The notes beneath the pieces are model-generated. The model saw only the letters and a list, made by a program, of their open reading frames with translations, ran no database searches and was not told the DNA's origin. The position numbers and the translations under genes are program-made. A stretch of 64,000 nt of DNA from Cyanobium usitatum str. Tous (GTDB lineage Bacteria; Cyanobacteriota; Cyanobacteriia; PCC-6307; Cyanobiaceae), in NCBI RefSeq assembly GCF_003011885.1, contig NZ_PXXO01000007.1, forward strand, positions 62,001 through 126,000. Direction: 5' to 3'. Of this stretch, positions 7,869-17,988 are shown piece after piece; positions within the stretch are counted from its first letter, which is position 1; every line of letters starts with the position of its first letter.

Positions 7869-9080
7869 CTAAGGCAGCAGGCTAAAGCGTCCGCTTTTGC
7901 CCCCAGCATTCATGCGCACCTGGGCGACAAAGAAGTTTTTCTGAATCACCTCGCCCTCCGGCGTGAAGCGGATTTCACCGAGGGGGGTTTGGTAGGTGCC
8001 GCCGAGGATTTCAGCCATCAGGGCCTTGCGGGCCTGGGCTAGCGGGAGGCCCTTGAGGGGTTGCCTGCGATCGAGCCGGGCGAGCGCTTCGCCGATCACC
8101 TGCATGGCTGTGTACGCCTGGGCGGTGAGCTGGGGTGGGATCGGGCTGACCTTGGGATTGCGGGCCTGGGCGGCAGCGAAGGCTGCGGTAAAGCGTTGGT
8201 TGGCTGGCGTCTGAAGCTCCGGGCTGTAGGCCTGGGCGATCAAGATGCCGTCGCAATATTTCTGGCAGATCGGGTAGATGTTTGGCGTGTTCATACCATT
8301 GCCCACCACGATCGCGCCGCGGTAGCCGAGCTCCCGCAGCTGGCGAATGAGGTTGCCGCCATCCATCGCCTGCAGCGACAGCACCACCAGATCAGGCTTC
8401 TGATTTAGGGCGGCGGTGATCTGGCTCTGGAAGTCCTGGTCGTTGAGCTGGGTGCGTTGCACCGTGACTGGCTTGAGTCCCTTGGCTGTGAGGGCCTGCT
8501 GGAAGATCACCGTCTCTGCGGTGCTGTATGCGTCGTCTTGGGCGTAAAAAACCGCTGCCCGGCGGATGCCCGGGTTGAGTTGCAGGGCCTTGGCAATCGA
8601 GAGCGGCGCGATCACCGAGCTTTGGGCTGATACCCGGCTAATGAAATAGCCGATCTCCGGAATGCCGGTAGCGGTATTAGAAGGAGCCACCAAGGGCACG
8701 CCCCGGCGCTGGGCGATCGGACCGGCAGAAAATGATTGCTGGGAGAGGGTGGGGCCGATCAGGGCAAGTATGCCCCGGTTGATCTGCAAGGAGACGGCAG
8801 CGTTGGCACTGGGCTCCGCGCTGCCCCCGTCTTCGATGCTTAGGGATAGCGGTTTGCCGTTAACGCCGCCGGCGCCATTGAGGGCTGCCAGGGAGAGCTC
8901 GATGCCGATTTTCTGGTCTTGGCCATAGACGTTGGCATTGCCGGTGAGTGCCAATACGGCCCCAACGGGAACGCCCTTGCTCAGATTGACTGGACCCTGA
9001 TCCTCTGTGCCCTGGCAGGCGCTGAGTGCAGCAGCAGCAGAGAGCAAGGCGGCCAGGCTGGAGGCAAGACGACGCTTCAT
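7869..9080 (-). CDS. livK: Amino-acid ABC transporter substrate-binding lipoprotein, LivK type
   Basis: A 403-residue type I periplasmic binding protein (Peripla_BP_6). The chosen start, ATG 9080, gives a Lys-Arg-rich N-terminus, a hydrophobic core and the lipobox LSAC, so it is a lipoprotein tethered in the periplasm. GAVLALTGNANVYGQ and LIGPTLSQQS are typical of the hydrophobic amino-acid family. An ORF start 33 bases upstream would put non-signal sequence in front. It begins 11 bases after hemL, so the five transporter genes may be read through from hemL. Confidence 0.85.
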   Translation of the reverse strand: MKRRLASSLAALLSAAAALSACQGTEDQGPVNLSKGVPVGAVLALTGNANVYGQDQKIGIELSLAALNGAGGVNGKPLSLSIEDGGSAEPSANAAVSLQINRGILALIGPTLSQQSFSAGPIAQRRGVPLVAPSNTATGIPEIGYFISRVSAQSSVIAPLSIAKALQLNPGIRRAAVFYAQDDAYSTAETVIFQQALTAKGLKPVTVQRTQLNDQDFQSQITAALNQKPDLVVLSLQAMDGGNLIRQLRELGYRGAIVVGNGMNTPNIYPICQKYCDGILIAQAYSPELQTPANQRFTAAFAAAQARNPKVSPIPPQLTAQAYTAMQVIGEALARLDRRQPLKGLPLAQARKALMAEILGGTYQTPLGEIRFTPEGEVIQKNFFVAQVRMNAGGKSGRFSLLP

Positions 9081-9091
9081 GGGAGCCGGGG

Positions 9092-10420
<1,329 letters not shown>

Positions 10421-10537
10421 AGCGGAACCCGCAGAGGGACAAAACCGTCAACCATCCTTACCCAAAACCGGCCCGTAGTGCTTTTTCGGTAAGTTGGGCC
10501 TCTTGCGAAGTGTCATCTGGGCGTCAATTGGCCAGAG

Positions 10538-11989
10538 TTGGAGCGGCAGTTACGCCAGTTCCTGCCACCCCGCGCCGTGGTGTCGGCGCGCCAGGAGCTG
10601 CTGGCCTACGACTGCGATGGCCTCACCCTGAGCCGGCACCAGCCCCCCCTGGTGGTGCTGCCTGAGACGACGGCCCAGGTGGCTGCCGCGGTAAAGCTCT
10701 GCCACCAGCAGGGGGTGCCGTTTGTGGCTCGGGGTAGTGGCACGGGCCTCTCCGGCGGGGCCGTAGCCGAGATCGAGTCCCTGGTGATCGTCACCAGTCG
10801 CATGCGCCAGGTGCTGGCCATAGATCTGGAAAACCAGCGCATCACGGTGCAGCCCGGTGTGATCAACAGCTGGGTGACGCGGGCGGTGGCGGGCGATGGC
10901 TTTTATTACGCCCCAGACCCCTCCAGCCAGGTGGCCTGCAGCATCGGCGGCAACGTGGCCGAAAATTCCGGTGGCGTGCACTGCCTCAAATACGGCGTGA
11001 CCAGCAACCACGTGCTGGGGCTAGAGGTGGTTTTGCCCGATGGCAGCGTTACCAGCCTGGGCAGTGAGCTCGACGAAACTCCCGAACTCGATCTGCGCGG
11101 CGCCTTCATAGGCAGTGAGGGCACTTTGGGTATCGCTACGGCGATCACCCTGAGGCTGCTACGGGCGCCCCAGAGCGTGGCCGTGCTGCTGGCCGATTTC
11201 ACCAGCATGGAAGCGGCCGGTGAGGCGGTGCGGCAGGTGACTGCTGCCGGCTTGCTGCCTGCTGGCATGGAAATGATGGATCGCCTCACGATCGAGGCGG
11301 TGAACGACTATTTCGGCGTTGATGAATACCCCCGCGATGCGGCAGCGCTGCTGTTGATCGAGCTGGATGGTCAGGAGGGGGAGGTGGCCGCGGCGGTGCA
11401 GCTCGCCACCCAGCTCTGCTCCCAGGCGGGCGCCCGCACCGTGCGCCAGGCCACCGATGCCCAGGAGCGCGCCCTTCTGTGGAAAGGGCGCAAATCGGCC
11501 GTATCAGCCTTGGGTCGCCGCTTCCCGAGCTACTACCTCCAGGACGGCGTAGTGCCCCGCAGTGCTCTGCCCCGGGTGCTGGCGGCGATTGAGCAGCTCA
11601 GCGCCAGCTACGGCTTGCCCGTGGCCAATGTTTTTCATGCCGGCGACGGCAACCTGCACCCCCTGATCCTTTATTCGGCCCAGGAGCCCGGCATCGAGGA
11701 GCGGGTGAAGGCCCTTGCTGCAGCAATCCTGCGGCTGTGTGTGGATGAAGGGGGCAGCATCAGCGGCGAGCACGGCGTGGGTAGCGATAAGCGCTGCTAC
11801 CTCGACTGGATGTACGGCCCCGATGACCTGGCCACTATGCAGCTGGTGCGCCGGGCCTTCGATCCGCTGAATATTGCTAATCCCGGCAAGATCTTCCCCA
11901 CCCCAAGTAGTTGCGGCGAATCGGCCCGCAGGGTGGCGGTGCTGCAGGCCCAGGGCCAGGCGCTGCCCGATGAAGCGGTGGTGTTCTGA
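10538..11989 (+). CDS. glcD: FAD-linked oxidase, glycolate oxidase subunit GlcD-like
   Basis: A 483-residue flavoprotein of the VAO/PCMH family. The FAD domain shows FVARGSGTGLSGGA, PDPSSQVACSIGGNVAENSG and FIGSEGTLGI. The C-terminal FAD-oxidase domain has NVFHAGDGNLHP and GEHGVG. These are hallmarks of GlcD / D-lactate dehydrogenase-type enzymes that oxidise 2-hydroxyacids such as glycolate from photorespiration. The start appears to be TTG 10538. GlcE and GlcF are not adjacent, so the electron acceptor and exact substrate are open. Confidence 0.87.
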   Translation: MERQLRQFLPPRAVVSARQELLAYDCDGLTLSRHQPPLVVLPETTAQVAAAVKLCHQQGVPFVARGSGTGLSGGAVAEIESLVIVTSRMRQVLAIDLENQRITVQPGVINSWVTRAVAGDGFYYAPDPSSQVACSIGGNVAENSGGVHCLKYGVTSNHVLGLEVVLPDGSVTSLGSELDETPELDLRGAFIGSEGTLGIATAITLRLLRAPQSVAVLLADFTSMEAAGEAVRQVTAAGLLPAGMEMMDRLTIEAVNDYFGVDEYPRDAAALLLIELDGQEGEVAAAVQLATQLCSQAGARTVRQATDAQERALLWKGRKSAVSALGRRFPSYYLQDGVVPRSALPRVLAAIEQLSASYGLPVANVFHAGDGNLHPLILYSAQEPGIEERVKALAAAILRLCVDEGGSISGEHGVGSDKRCYLDWMYGPDDLATMQLVRRAFDPLNIANPGKIFPTPSSCGESARRVAVLQAQGQALPDEAVVF

Positions 11990-12008
11990 GCGGGCTCAGC
12001 TCCAGTCC

Positions 12009-12827
12009 TTAGTTCCAGTCGTCGGCTTCAGGCGGCCACACCAGATTCACCACCACTGGCGCGTGGTCGCTGGGCTGCTCATTGCCGCGGGTGGCCTTGT
12101 GGATCACGCAGCCGGTGGCGCAGGCGAGCAGTTGTTCGCAGAGGTAAATGTGGTCGATACGCCAGCCCCGGTCCCGGTCCCAGGCGCCGGTGCGGTAGTC
12201 CCACCAGCTCCAGTGCCCGGCCTCTGGTTCGAACACCCGAAACACGTCTGTGAGCCGCTCGCCCAGCACCTGATGCAGGGCTGAGCGCTCCGCTGCGCTA
12301 GCCATGATGCCGCCGCTGAGTCGCTCCGGGTCGTGGATGTCGCGGGCCTCGGGGCCGATGTTGAAGTCGCCTACCATGCAGAGGGGATCTCCCTGGCGCT
12401 CCTGTTCCTCTAGGTAGCGCCGCAGGCAGGCCAACCACTCAAGCTTGTAGGCGTACTTTTCGCTCTTGAGCGAGCTCCCGTTGGGCACATAGAGATTCAG
12501 CACCCGGATGCCGTCGATCAGGGCGCTGATCACCCGTTTCTGCTCGCTGAGATCGGCTGCTTCTTGTTCGGCGGGCAGTAGGGCCTCAAAGCCGATCTGC
12601 ACGTCGTCGAGGGGCAGCAGGCTGAGGATGGCGACGCCGTTGTAGGCCTTCTGGCCGCTGATGGCCACCGCGTAGCCCAGGGCCTCAAAGGCTTCACGCG
12701 GGAAGAGCTCATCGGTCACCTTGGTTTCCTGCAGGCACAGCACATCGGGACGTTCCTGTTGCAGCCAGGCCAGCACCTGGTCGAGGCGGGTCCGCACCGA
12801 GTTGACGTTCCAGGTGGCGATCTTCAT
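12009..12827 (-). CDS. xth: Exodeoxyribonuclease III
   Basis: A 272-residue endonuclease/exonuclease/phosphatase-fold enzyme for AP-site repair. It shows the N-terminal MKIATWNVNSVR, the metal-binding Glu in LCLQETKV, catalytic GDFNIGP, and the terminal WRIDHIYL and SDHAPV motifs. ATG 12827 matches the family N-terminus exactly; an upstream in-frame extension of 59 codons is spurious. It is convergent with glcD (20 bases apart) and divergent from the repeat-containing secreted protein at 12916. Confidence 0.93.
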   Translation of the reverse strand: MKIATWNVNSVRTRLDQVLAWLQQERPDVLCLQETKVTDELFPREAFEALGYAVAISGQKAYNGVAILSLLPLDDVQIGFEALLPAEQEAADLSEQKRVISALIDGIRVLNLYVPNGSSLKSEKYAYKLEWLACLRRYLEEQERQGDPLCMVGDFNIGPEARDIHDPERLSGGIMASAAERSALHQVLGERLTDVFRVFEPEAGHWSWWDYRTGAWDRDRGWRIDHIYLCEQLLACATGCVIHKATRGNEQPSDHAPVVVNLVWPPEADDWN

Positions 12828-12915
12828 AGGTAGGGGGTCAGCAGGGAGGCGGCCGAAACCCACCCTGGGGAACGCACCTAGGATGGGACTTGGAGAGCAT
12901 CGGAGTACATAACCA

Positions 12916-13374
12916 ATGGCCGCTGATAGTTCGCACCCTCCCACCACACGCTCTGCCAGTGCACTGGGAAGCAAGACCCTGGGAAGCAAGACCCTGGGAT
13001 GCAAGGCTCTGGGGTGCCATGCCCTGGGTTACATCGGCGCATCGCTTGCCTTGGCTGCGGGGGTTGCTTCTGTAGTTGGAGTTGCTTCGGTAGTTGGAGT
13101 TGGAGCGGCCAGGGCCCAGGAGAAGGGCTACGGCCAAACGATCAGCAGCCCCCAGCAGGAGCGGGAGCTCGACTACGGCACCGGCACGAATCGGGGTGGA
13201 TCGGTGATCGACTCCGCTAACCCGATCGACTTGATGAACAAGCTGCGCAAGGCCACCGCCATGGACGACGCCACTCCGCCTGGCGATGCGGTGGACGCGG
13301 CCCTCAGGGATTTCCACTCTCCGCCAGCGCCGCCGGCGTCTGCTTCTCCGGCGTCACTGGTGAAGGGTCCCTGA
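12916..13374 (+). CDS. Hypothetical secreted/membrane protein with N-terminal tandem repeats
   Basis: A 152-residue protein. Residues about 17-40 are a five-residue repeat (GSKTL/GSKTL/GCKAL/GCHAL). A hydrophobic stretch with VASVVG repeats follows and ends in ARAQ, which could be a signal-peptidase site. The mature part (QEKGYGQTISSPQQEREL) is polar and Pro-rich at the end. The repeats are encoded by near-identical 15-base and 18-base DNA units. No family recognised. Its last 71 bases overlap the convergent TPR gene. Confidence 0.6.
   Translation: MAADSSHPPTTRSASALGSKTLGSKTLGCKALGCHALGYIGASLALAAGVASVVGVASVVGVGAARAQEKGYGQTISSPQQERELDYGTGTNRGGSVIDSANPIDLMNKLRKATAMDDATPPGDAVDAALRDFHSPPAPPASASPASLVKGP
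12964..13098 (+). repeat. Tandem 15-bp and 18-bp repeats inside a coding region
   Basis: CTGGGAAGCAAGACC is present twice in perfect tandem at 12964-12993, followed by two diverged copies to 13023. Further on, an 18-base unit beginning GTTGCTTC is repeated at 13063-13080 and 13081-13098 with one mismatch. Both units are multiples of three, so copy-number change would keep the frame. Confidence 0.85.
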
Positions 13375-14143
13375 GCGGCGCCAAACCCCAGGCGGCAGCC
13401 ACCTGATCTAGCCGCGGGTCGCTTGGTCCCGTTTTTCGGGAGCGAGCTAACGCCAGCGACTCCTGGGCGCCCTTGATGTCGCCACGCTCCTGCTGCAGCA
13501 TCGCCCGCGCCAGCAAGGGACGTTGGTCGCTGGGGAATTCTGTGGCCAATTTGAGCAGCAGCGATTCACCCTGGCCCGGCTGGCCCCGTCTTTGCAGCAA
13601 GTTGGCGAGCAGCAGGCCGATCGGCAGGGCTTCCGGCTTTAGCTGGGGCTTGCTGGCCCTTTGCAGCGCCGCCTCCAGCTGGCTTTGGGCTTGGGCTCCA
13701 CGCCCCATCTCCAGTTGCAGTAGAGCCATCAGCTGCAGTCCCTCGATCTGGTCGGGCCGCAGGTTGAGCAGTTGGCGCAGCTCCCGCTCAGCGCCGCTGC
13801 GGTCCTGCTGGTCGCGGCGTAGTTCGGCTAGCAGCAGCCGCAGCGACCATTGCTGGGGTTGCTGGTCGGCTAATCGCTCCAGCAGCGCTGTGGCCTCGGC
13901 TTTGCGATCGAGCGCCACCAGTAGCTCCAGCAGCCGCTGCTGTTCTGCCTGGCTGGCCTCGCCTTGGTTGAGCTGCTGCTGCAGGGAAGAGGCCTGACGC
14001 TCCAGGGCCGCGCGGGAGGGATCGGATCCAGTCGAACCGTTCTGAAGCTGTCCAAGCCACCAGCCAGCAGCGACGCACAGTGCCCCGGCCCCGACGAAGG
14101 CAAGCACAGGCCAGATCCCGGAGCGGTTGGCAGCGGCGGGCAT
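13304..14143 (-). CDS. TPR-containing membrane-anchored protein
   Basis: A 279-residue protein. One N-terminal membrane helix (VLAFVGAGALCVAAGWWLG) is followed by a Gln/Leu/Ala-rich helical region with TPR-like repeats. Examples are AELRRDQQDRSGAERELRQL, LMALLQLEMGRGAQAQSQLE and ARAMLQQERGDIKGAQESLA. This architecture suits a scaffold facing one side of the membrane. Start ATG 14143 was taken because the upstream extension to 14227 is polar and runs into the divergent gene. The partner is unknown. Confidence 0.7.
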   Translation of the reverse strand: MPAAANRSGIWPVLAFVGAGALCVAAGWWLGQLQNGSTGSDPSRAALERQASSLQQQLNQGEASQAEQQRLLELLVALDRKAEATALLERLADQQPQQWSLRLLLAELRRDQQDRSGAERELRQLLNLRPDQIEGLQLMALLQLEMGRGAQAQSQLEAALQRASKPQLKPEALPIGLLLANLLQRRGQPGQGESLLLKLATEFPSDQRPLLARAMLQQERGDIKGAQESLALARSRKTGPSDPRLDQVAAAWGLAPLRDPSPVTPEKQTPAALAESGNP

Positions 14144-14215
14144 TGGCAGGCGGCCTGCGTTGGGATGTAAGTCTGCCCTTTGTCTCCCGGCTAGGGGGCC
14201 CTTAAAGTTCAGCTC

Positions 14216-14947
14216 ATGCGCCAACATCCGATTTCAGCGGTAACCGAACCCACTCAATACCGGGCCATTGGCGTGGTGCGCGGTGTCTACGTGCCCACCG
14301 ATGCCGAGCAGCTCACCCGTGGGGTGATTCGCACGGCTGATGGCACCGAGCTGGAAGCAGTAGTGCTTGGCCGGCTACTTACCCTGATGCGTCGCCACCT
14401 CAACCTGGAAGAGCCTCACCTCTGGGTGGTCTACCCACGCTCCAGGGAGGAGGAGGGGTTGCATCTGCAGATGGTGGGTGTGTGGGAGCCCAGCACCCTG
14501 GCCGCTGGCGAGGAAGCTGTATCCCCAGCTGTCGATAGCTCTGCTGCCGTCAGCTCAGACGACGCCCTGCCAGAGGGAGACGACTACTTCTCGGTGCGCG
14601 GCGAGCTGATTTACACCCGCCCTGAAACCGGCGATCTGGTGGTGAAGGTGCGGGTGATGCCCCGCCCTGATGGCAGTCGGCCCGTGCCCTTCAAGCTGCA
14701 GTTGAAGGGGGATGTGCCCCTCGAGCATTTGCGCCACTTCGTGGCGCTCAATCTGCGCCGTCAGGCTCAGCAGTTGCAACTGGAGAGCTTTGAAGTGATC
14801 GGTCCGGTTGCCCAGCGGGGCAACCGTGGTGGCAAGGGACGCCGCGACGGTGCCGCGAGCAAAGGCGGCAAGGGCGGCAAGGGCCGGCCGGCGGCGCCAA
14901 GCCAGGCCGGCCAACGCCCCAGCCCCGTCAGCCGGCCGGCTACTTAA
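14216..14947 (+). CDS. Conserved hypothetical protein with basic Gly/Lys-rich tail
   Basis: A 243-residue protein. The N-terminal half (YRAIGVVRGVYVPTDAEQL) and a central beta-rich segment (YFSVRGELIYTRPETGDLVV) look like a compact domain pair of the kind conserved in cyanobacteria. The last 40 residues (RGNRGGKGRRDG, SKGGKGGKG) are strongly basic and probably disordered, possibly binding nucleic acid. I do not recognise a named family. It is followed 23 bases later by the M41-like peptidase. Confidence 0.65.
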   Translation: MRQHPISAVTEPTQYRAIGVVRGVYVPTDAEQLTRGVIRTADGTELEAVVLGRLLTLMRRHLNLEEPHLWVVYPRSREEEGLHLQMVGVWEPSTLAAGEEAVSPAVDSSAAVSSDDALPEGDDYFSVRGELIYTRPETGDLVVKVRVMPRPDGSRPVPFKLQLKGDVPLEHLRHFVALNLRRQAQQLQLESFEVIGPVAQRGNRGGKGRRDGAASKGGKGGKGRPAAPSQAGQRPSPVSRPAT

Positions 14948-14970
14948 TTGTCTAGTTGGGGGCGCTGGCC

Positions 14971-15615
14971 ATGACCCAACCTCTGGCTGCTGGCCTAGCC
15001 GTGGCCTTGATCAGCTTGGCGGCGATTCTTGGCCCCTTCCTGGGCCTATCGCCCTGGATTGTGACCCTGATAGCGGGCTTGGGCTTGGGCAGCCTCACCT
15101 TGGATGCGGCCCGCTTCGGTGGCCGCGGCGGTCATGTGCTAGCTGAGGCCCTGCCTGGTGGTCGCGCCCGCCTGCGGCGGATTGCGATTCATGAGGCAGG
15201 TCACCTGTTGGTAGCGCGTCAGGAGGAGATGGCGGTGCGCCAGGTGCTGGTGGGTTCCCTGGCCTGCCTGCGGGCCGGCCTCAACACCAGCGGCAGCACC
15301 GAACTCGAGCCGCCGGCCCATGCCAAGTTGCCGGCCGAGGAGCTGCGGCGTTGGAGCCGGGTGCTGCAGGCGGGCATGGTGGCTGAGCAGCTGGTTTACG
15401 GCCAGAGCGTGGGCGGCTCCGACGACCGGGCCCTGCTGGGGCGGCTATGGGGCCTATCCGGCCAAGACGTTGATACCGCCCAACGGGAACAGCGCCGGGC
15501 CCGCCGCGAGGTGGAGGCCCAGTTGCGCGCCAGTCAACAGCAATTGCAGAGCGAGGCCGATGCCCTGCTGGCCCTGGCGCCAAGGCTGGGACGCCCCCTG
15601 GTTGGGGAGGCCTGA
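14971..15615 (+). CDS. FtsH/M41-like metalloprotease lacking the AAA ATPase domain
   Basis: A 214-residue protein. Two N-terminal hydrophobic segments (about 5-25 and 28-45) precede a zinc motif HEAGH (residues 74-78). GMVAEQLVYGQ and GGSDD (about 148-152) follow, where FtsH proteases place their third metal ligand. The tail is helical and Arg/Gln-rich. All of this matches the C-terminal protease part of FtsH, but no Walker motifs are present. Activity without an unfoldase, or help from a separate FtsH, is an inference. ATG 14971 is preferred over TTG 14956. It ends five bases before larC. Confidence 0.75.
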   Translation: MTQPLAAGLAVALISLAAILGPFLGLSPWIVTLIAGLGLGSLTLDAARFGGRGGHVLAEALPGGRARLRRIAIHEAGHLLVARQEEMAVRQVLVGSLACLRAGLNTSGSTELEPPAHAKLPAEELRRWSRVLQAGMVAEQLVYGQSVGGSDDRALLGRLWGLSGQDVDTAQREQRRARREVEAQLRASQQQLQSEADALLALAPRLGRPLVGEA

Positions 15616-15619
15616 GGCG

Positions 15620-16843
15620 GTGCTGGCGCTGCTGGATGCGCCCACGGGCCTAGCCGGCAACATGCTTTTGGCTGCTCTGCTGGATCTGGGGCTGCCGCAG
15701 GCGGAGATCCATGGCCCCCTGTCCGCCCTCGGCCTGGCCGGGGCCTACCGCTTGGAGCTTGAGGAGCGCCGCAGCGGCGGCCTGCGCGGTCTGCATTTGG
15801 AGGTGCTGAGCCTGGAGCCCCAGCCAGCCCATCGGCTCTGGGGCGATCTGCGGAGCCAGTTACAGGCGGCCCCTTGGCCGGCGCCTTTGCAGCAGCGGGT
15901 GCTGGAAGTGTTTGGTCTGCTGGCGGCGGCTGAGGCGGCGGTGCATGGCCACAGCCCCGAGCAGGTGCACTTCCACGAGGTGGGCGCCCTCGATGCCCTG
16001 GTGGATGTGGTGGGTGTGTGCGCCGGCCTGCTGCACTTTGGGGTGGAGCAACTGGTGTGCAGCCCGCCGCCGGCGGGTCATGGTCTGGTGGCTACGGCCC
16101 ACGGCACCCTGCCCCTGCCGGCGCCTGCCGTATTGGAGCTGGCCCGCTTGCGGGCGATTCCCCTGGCCTCAGCCGAGGGCTTCCCCCCCGGCGAACTCAC
16201 CACCCCCACCGGTCTGGCCTTAGCAGCCTGCTGGGCAACGCGCTTTGGCCATCCACCCACCCACGTGCCTAAGCGGGTAGGCGTGGGGCTGGGCTCCCGC
16301 AGTCTGGATCGCCCCAACCTGCTGCGGCTCACCCTGGCCGATCATCCCTGGGCCGGTTACGCCCATCTCGAGCATCCTGCCCAGCTAGAAACCGTGCTGG
16401 TGCAGCAGGCCCAGATCGATGACGCTACGGCGGAGGATCTGGCTTTCCTGGCTGAGGAACTGCGCCAGGCCGGGGCCCTGGAGGTGTTCAGCCAGGCGAT
16501 CGCCATGAAGAAAGGACGCACCGCCCAGCTGCTCACGGCCCTGCTAGCCCCCGAGCAGGCGGAGAGGTTGCGCCGGGTGTGGTGGCGGCACAGCACCACC
16601 CTGGGGTTGCGCGAACATCCCCAGACCCGCTGGGTGCTGCCGCGCCGCAGCCGGCAGCTGGCAACGCCCCTGGGGGAGGTGCGGCTCAAGCAGGTCCAGC
16701 TTCCCGACGGCCGCTGGCGCAGCAAGCCGGAACACGACGACCTGGCAGCTCTTGCGCGCCAGCACACACTGGGGATCGATCAGGTGCGGTTGGTTGTGCA
16801 GCAGGCCCTCGAGGCCCAGCCTGACGCCAACTTGCCCAGCTAG
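15620..16843 (+). CDS. larC: Nickel insertion protein LarC (DUF111)
   Basis: About 407 residues. It has the N-terminal DAPTGLAGNMLLAALLDLG block, VHFHEVGALDALVDVVG, TAHGTLPLPAPAVLELA, the acidic IDDATAEDLA motif and MKKGRTAQLL, the conserved order of LarC. LarC inserts nickel into the pincer cofactor of lactate racemase-type enzymes. GTG 15620, five bases after the peptidase stop, is the likely start; TTG 15602 is the alternative. Here it is one uninterrupted frame, unlike the Lactobacillus larC1/larC2 frameshifted pair. LarB and LarE are not in the window. Confidence 0.85.
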   Translation: MLALLDAPTGLAGNMLLAALLDLGLPQAEIHGPLSALGLAGAYRLELEERRSGGLRGLHLEVLSLEPQPAHRLWGDLRSQLQAAPWPAPLQQRVLEVFGLLAAAEAAVHGHSPEQVHFHEVGALDALVDVVGVCAGLLHFGVEQLVCSPPPAGHGLVATAHGTLPLPAPAVLELARLRAIPLASAEGFPPGELTTPTGLALAACWATRFGHPPTHVPKRVGVGLGSRSLDRPNLLRLTLADHPWAGYAHLEHPAQLETVLVQQAQIDDATAEDLAFLAEELRQAGALEVFSQAIAMKKGRTAQLLTALLAPEQAERLRRVWWRHSTTLGLREHPQTRWVLPRRSRQLATPLGEVRLKQVQLPDGRWRSKPEHDDLAALARQHTLGIDQVRLVVQQALEAQPDANLPS

Positions 16844-16865
16844 CTCCAGCCAACCAGCTTTAAGC

Positions 16866-17861
16866 ATGCAGCCCTTTATCCACGCCCTGCTTCAGCGCTG
16901 CCGCCACGGGCAGACTCGTTTGGTCGCCTGGTGGGAGGGCTTGCCGCCCCTGCCCGGCGGCTTGAAGCTGTGGATCAGCTTGCTGAGTTTTGGTTTCCTG
17001 CTGGCGGCCCTAGTGGGCCACGGGCGCCAGCTGCTGCAGCTCAGCCTCGATCGCCAGGGCTGGCTGTGGTTGCTGCTGGGGGTGGGCGTGAGTTTGCTGA
17101 GCCTGGTGGCCAACGGCCTGGCCTTCGGCGTGGTGTTGCGCTGGCTCGGGCTGCGCCCCCGCTGGGGCGAACTGGTGCGGGTCTACCTCGATACCAACCT
17201 GCGCAAATTCCTGCCCGGTGGCATCTGGCACCTCAGCAGTCGCGTGCAGCTGTTGCGCAGCGCTGAGGCCCCCTTGGCGGCCCCGGCCCCGGGCGCTCTG
17301 GCCCTGGTGGCGGTGCTGCTGGACCCCTTGGTGGCGGCGGTGGCGGCCCTGGCGCTGATGTCTGCGGGCGGCTGGCAACACGGCCTGGCTTTGTTGGGGT
17401 TGTTGCCCTTGGCCTTGCTCTGGCCCAGTTGGCTCAACCCCCTGCTCAGTCGCCTGGAGCGCCGCAAGGTCTCGGCGCTGGGCATGGACATCGAGGCGGC
17501 CGCCACTGCGCCGATTCGCTCCTATCCCTGGCCGCCGCTGCTGGTGCAGTTTGGATTTGTGCTGCTGCGCTTTGGCGGCTTTGCCTGCTGCGTGCAGGCC
17601 TTCGACCTCTCCTACAGCCTCAGCTGGGGCGGCTGGCTGGCGGGCTTCGCCCTGGCCTGGACCGCTGGCCTGGTGGTTCCCGGGGCCCCCGGCGGTCTGG
17701 GCGTGTTCGAGTCGGTGCTGCTGCTGCGCCTCGGCTTTGCCATTCCCGAGGCGCCGCTGCTGGCGATCGCCATCAGCTACCGGCTGGTGGTGACCATTGC
17801 CGATCTGCTGGCGGCGCTCACGGCCAGGCTGGATGGGCACCGCCCTAACCTCGGACTTTGA
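16866..17861 (+). CDS. Lysylphosphatidylglycerol-synthase-like / UPF0104 membrane protein
   Basis: A 331-residue protein with seven or eight membrane helices. It shows the AglD/MprF flippase-domain signatures: NLRKFLPGGIWHL near residue 115 and VVPGAPGGLGVFESVLL near residue 270. Proteins of this family move or modify lipids, and the exact cargo is not known. ATG 16866 is chosen because the longer frame overlaps larC. It starts 22 bases after larC. A terminator-like hairpin lies about 90 bases downstream. Confidence 0.75.
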   Translation: MQPFIHALLQRCRHGQTRLVAWWEGLPPLPGGLKLWISLLSFGFLLAALVGHGRQLLQLSLDRQGWLWLLLGVGVSLLSLVANGLAFGVVLRWLGLRPRWGELVRVYLDTNLRKFLPGGIWHLSSRVQLLRSAEAPLAAPAPGALALVAVLLDPLVAAVAALALMSAGGWQHGLALLGLLPLALLWPSWLNPLLSRLERRKVSALGMDIEAAATAPIRSYPWPPLLVQFGFVLLRFGGFACCVQAFDLSYSLSWGGWLAGFALAWTAGLVVPGAPGGLGVFESVLLLRLGFAIPEAPLLAIAISYRLVVTIADLLAALTARLDGHRPNLGL

Positions 17862-17952
17862 ATAGGCGACTGATGCCCGTTTCGGTTGCCGAGTGTGAGA
17901 TTGCTGGAGCAAACTTCCGTGATGTGAGATTGAACTTTCCTGTGACCTTCAG

Positions 17953-17978
17953 GGGTGCAGAACTTTAATCCTGCACCC
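17953..17978. terminator. Hairpin between convergent genes
   Basis: GGGTGCAG (17953-17960) and CTGCACCC (17971-17978) form a perfect 8-bp stem with a 10-base loop. It lies between the ends of the plus-strand flippase-like gene and the minus-strand secreted protein. No long T run follows on either strand. Confidence 0.5.
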
Positions 17979-17988
17979 TGTGATTTGC

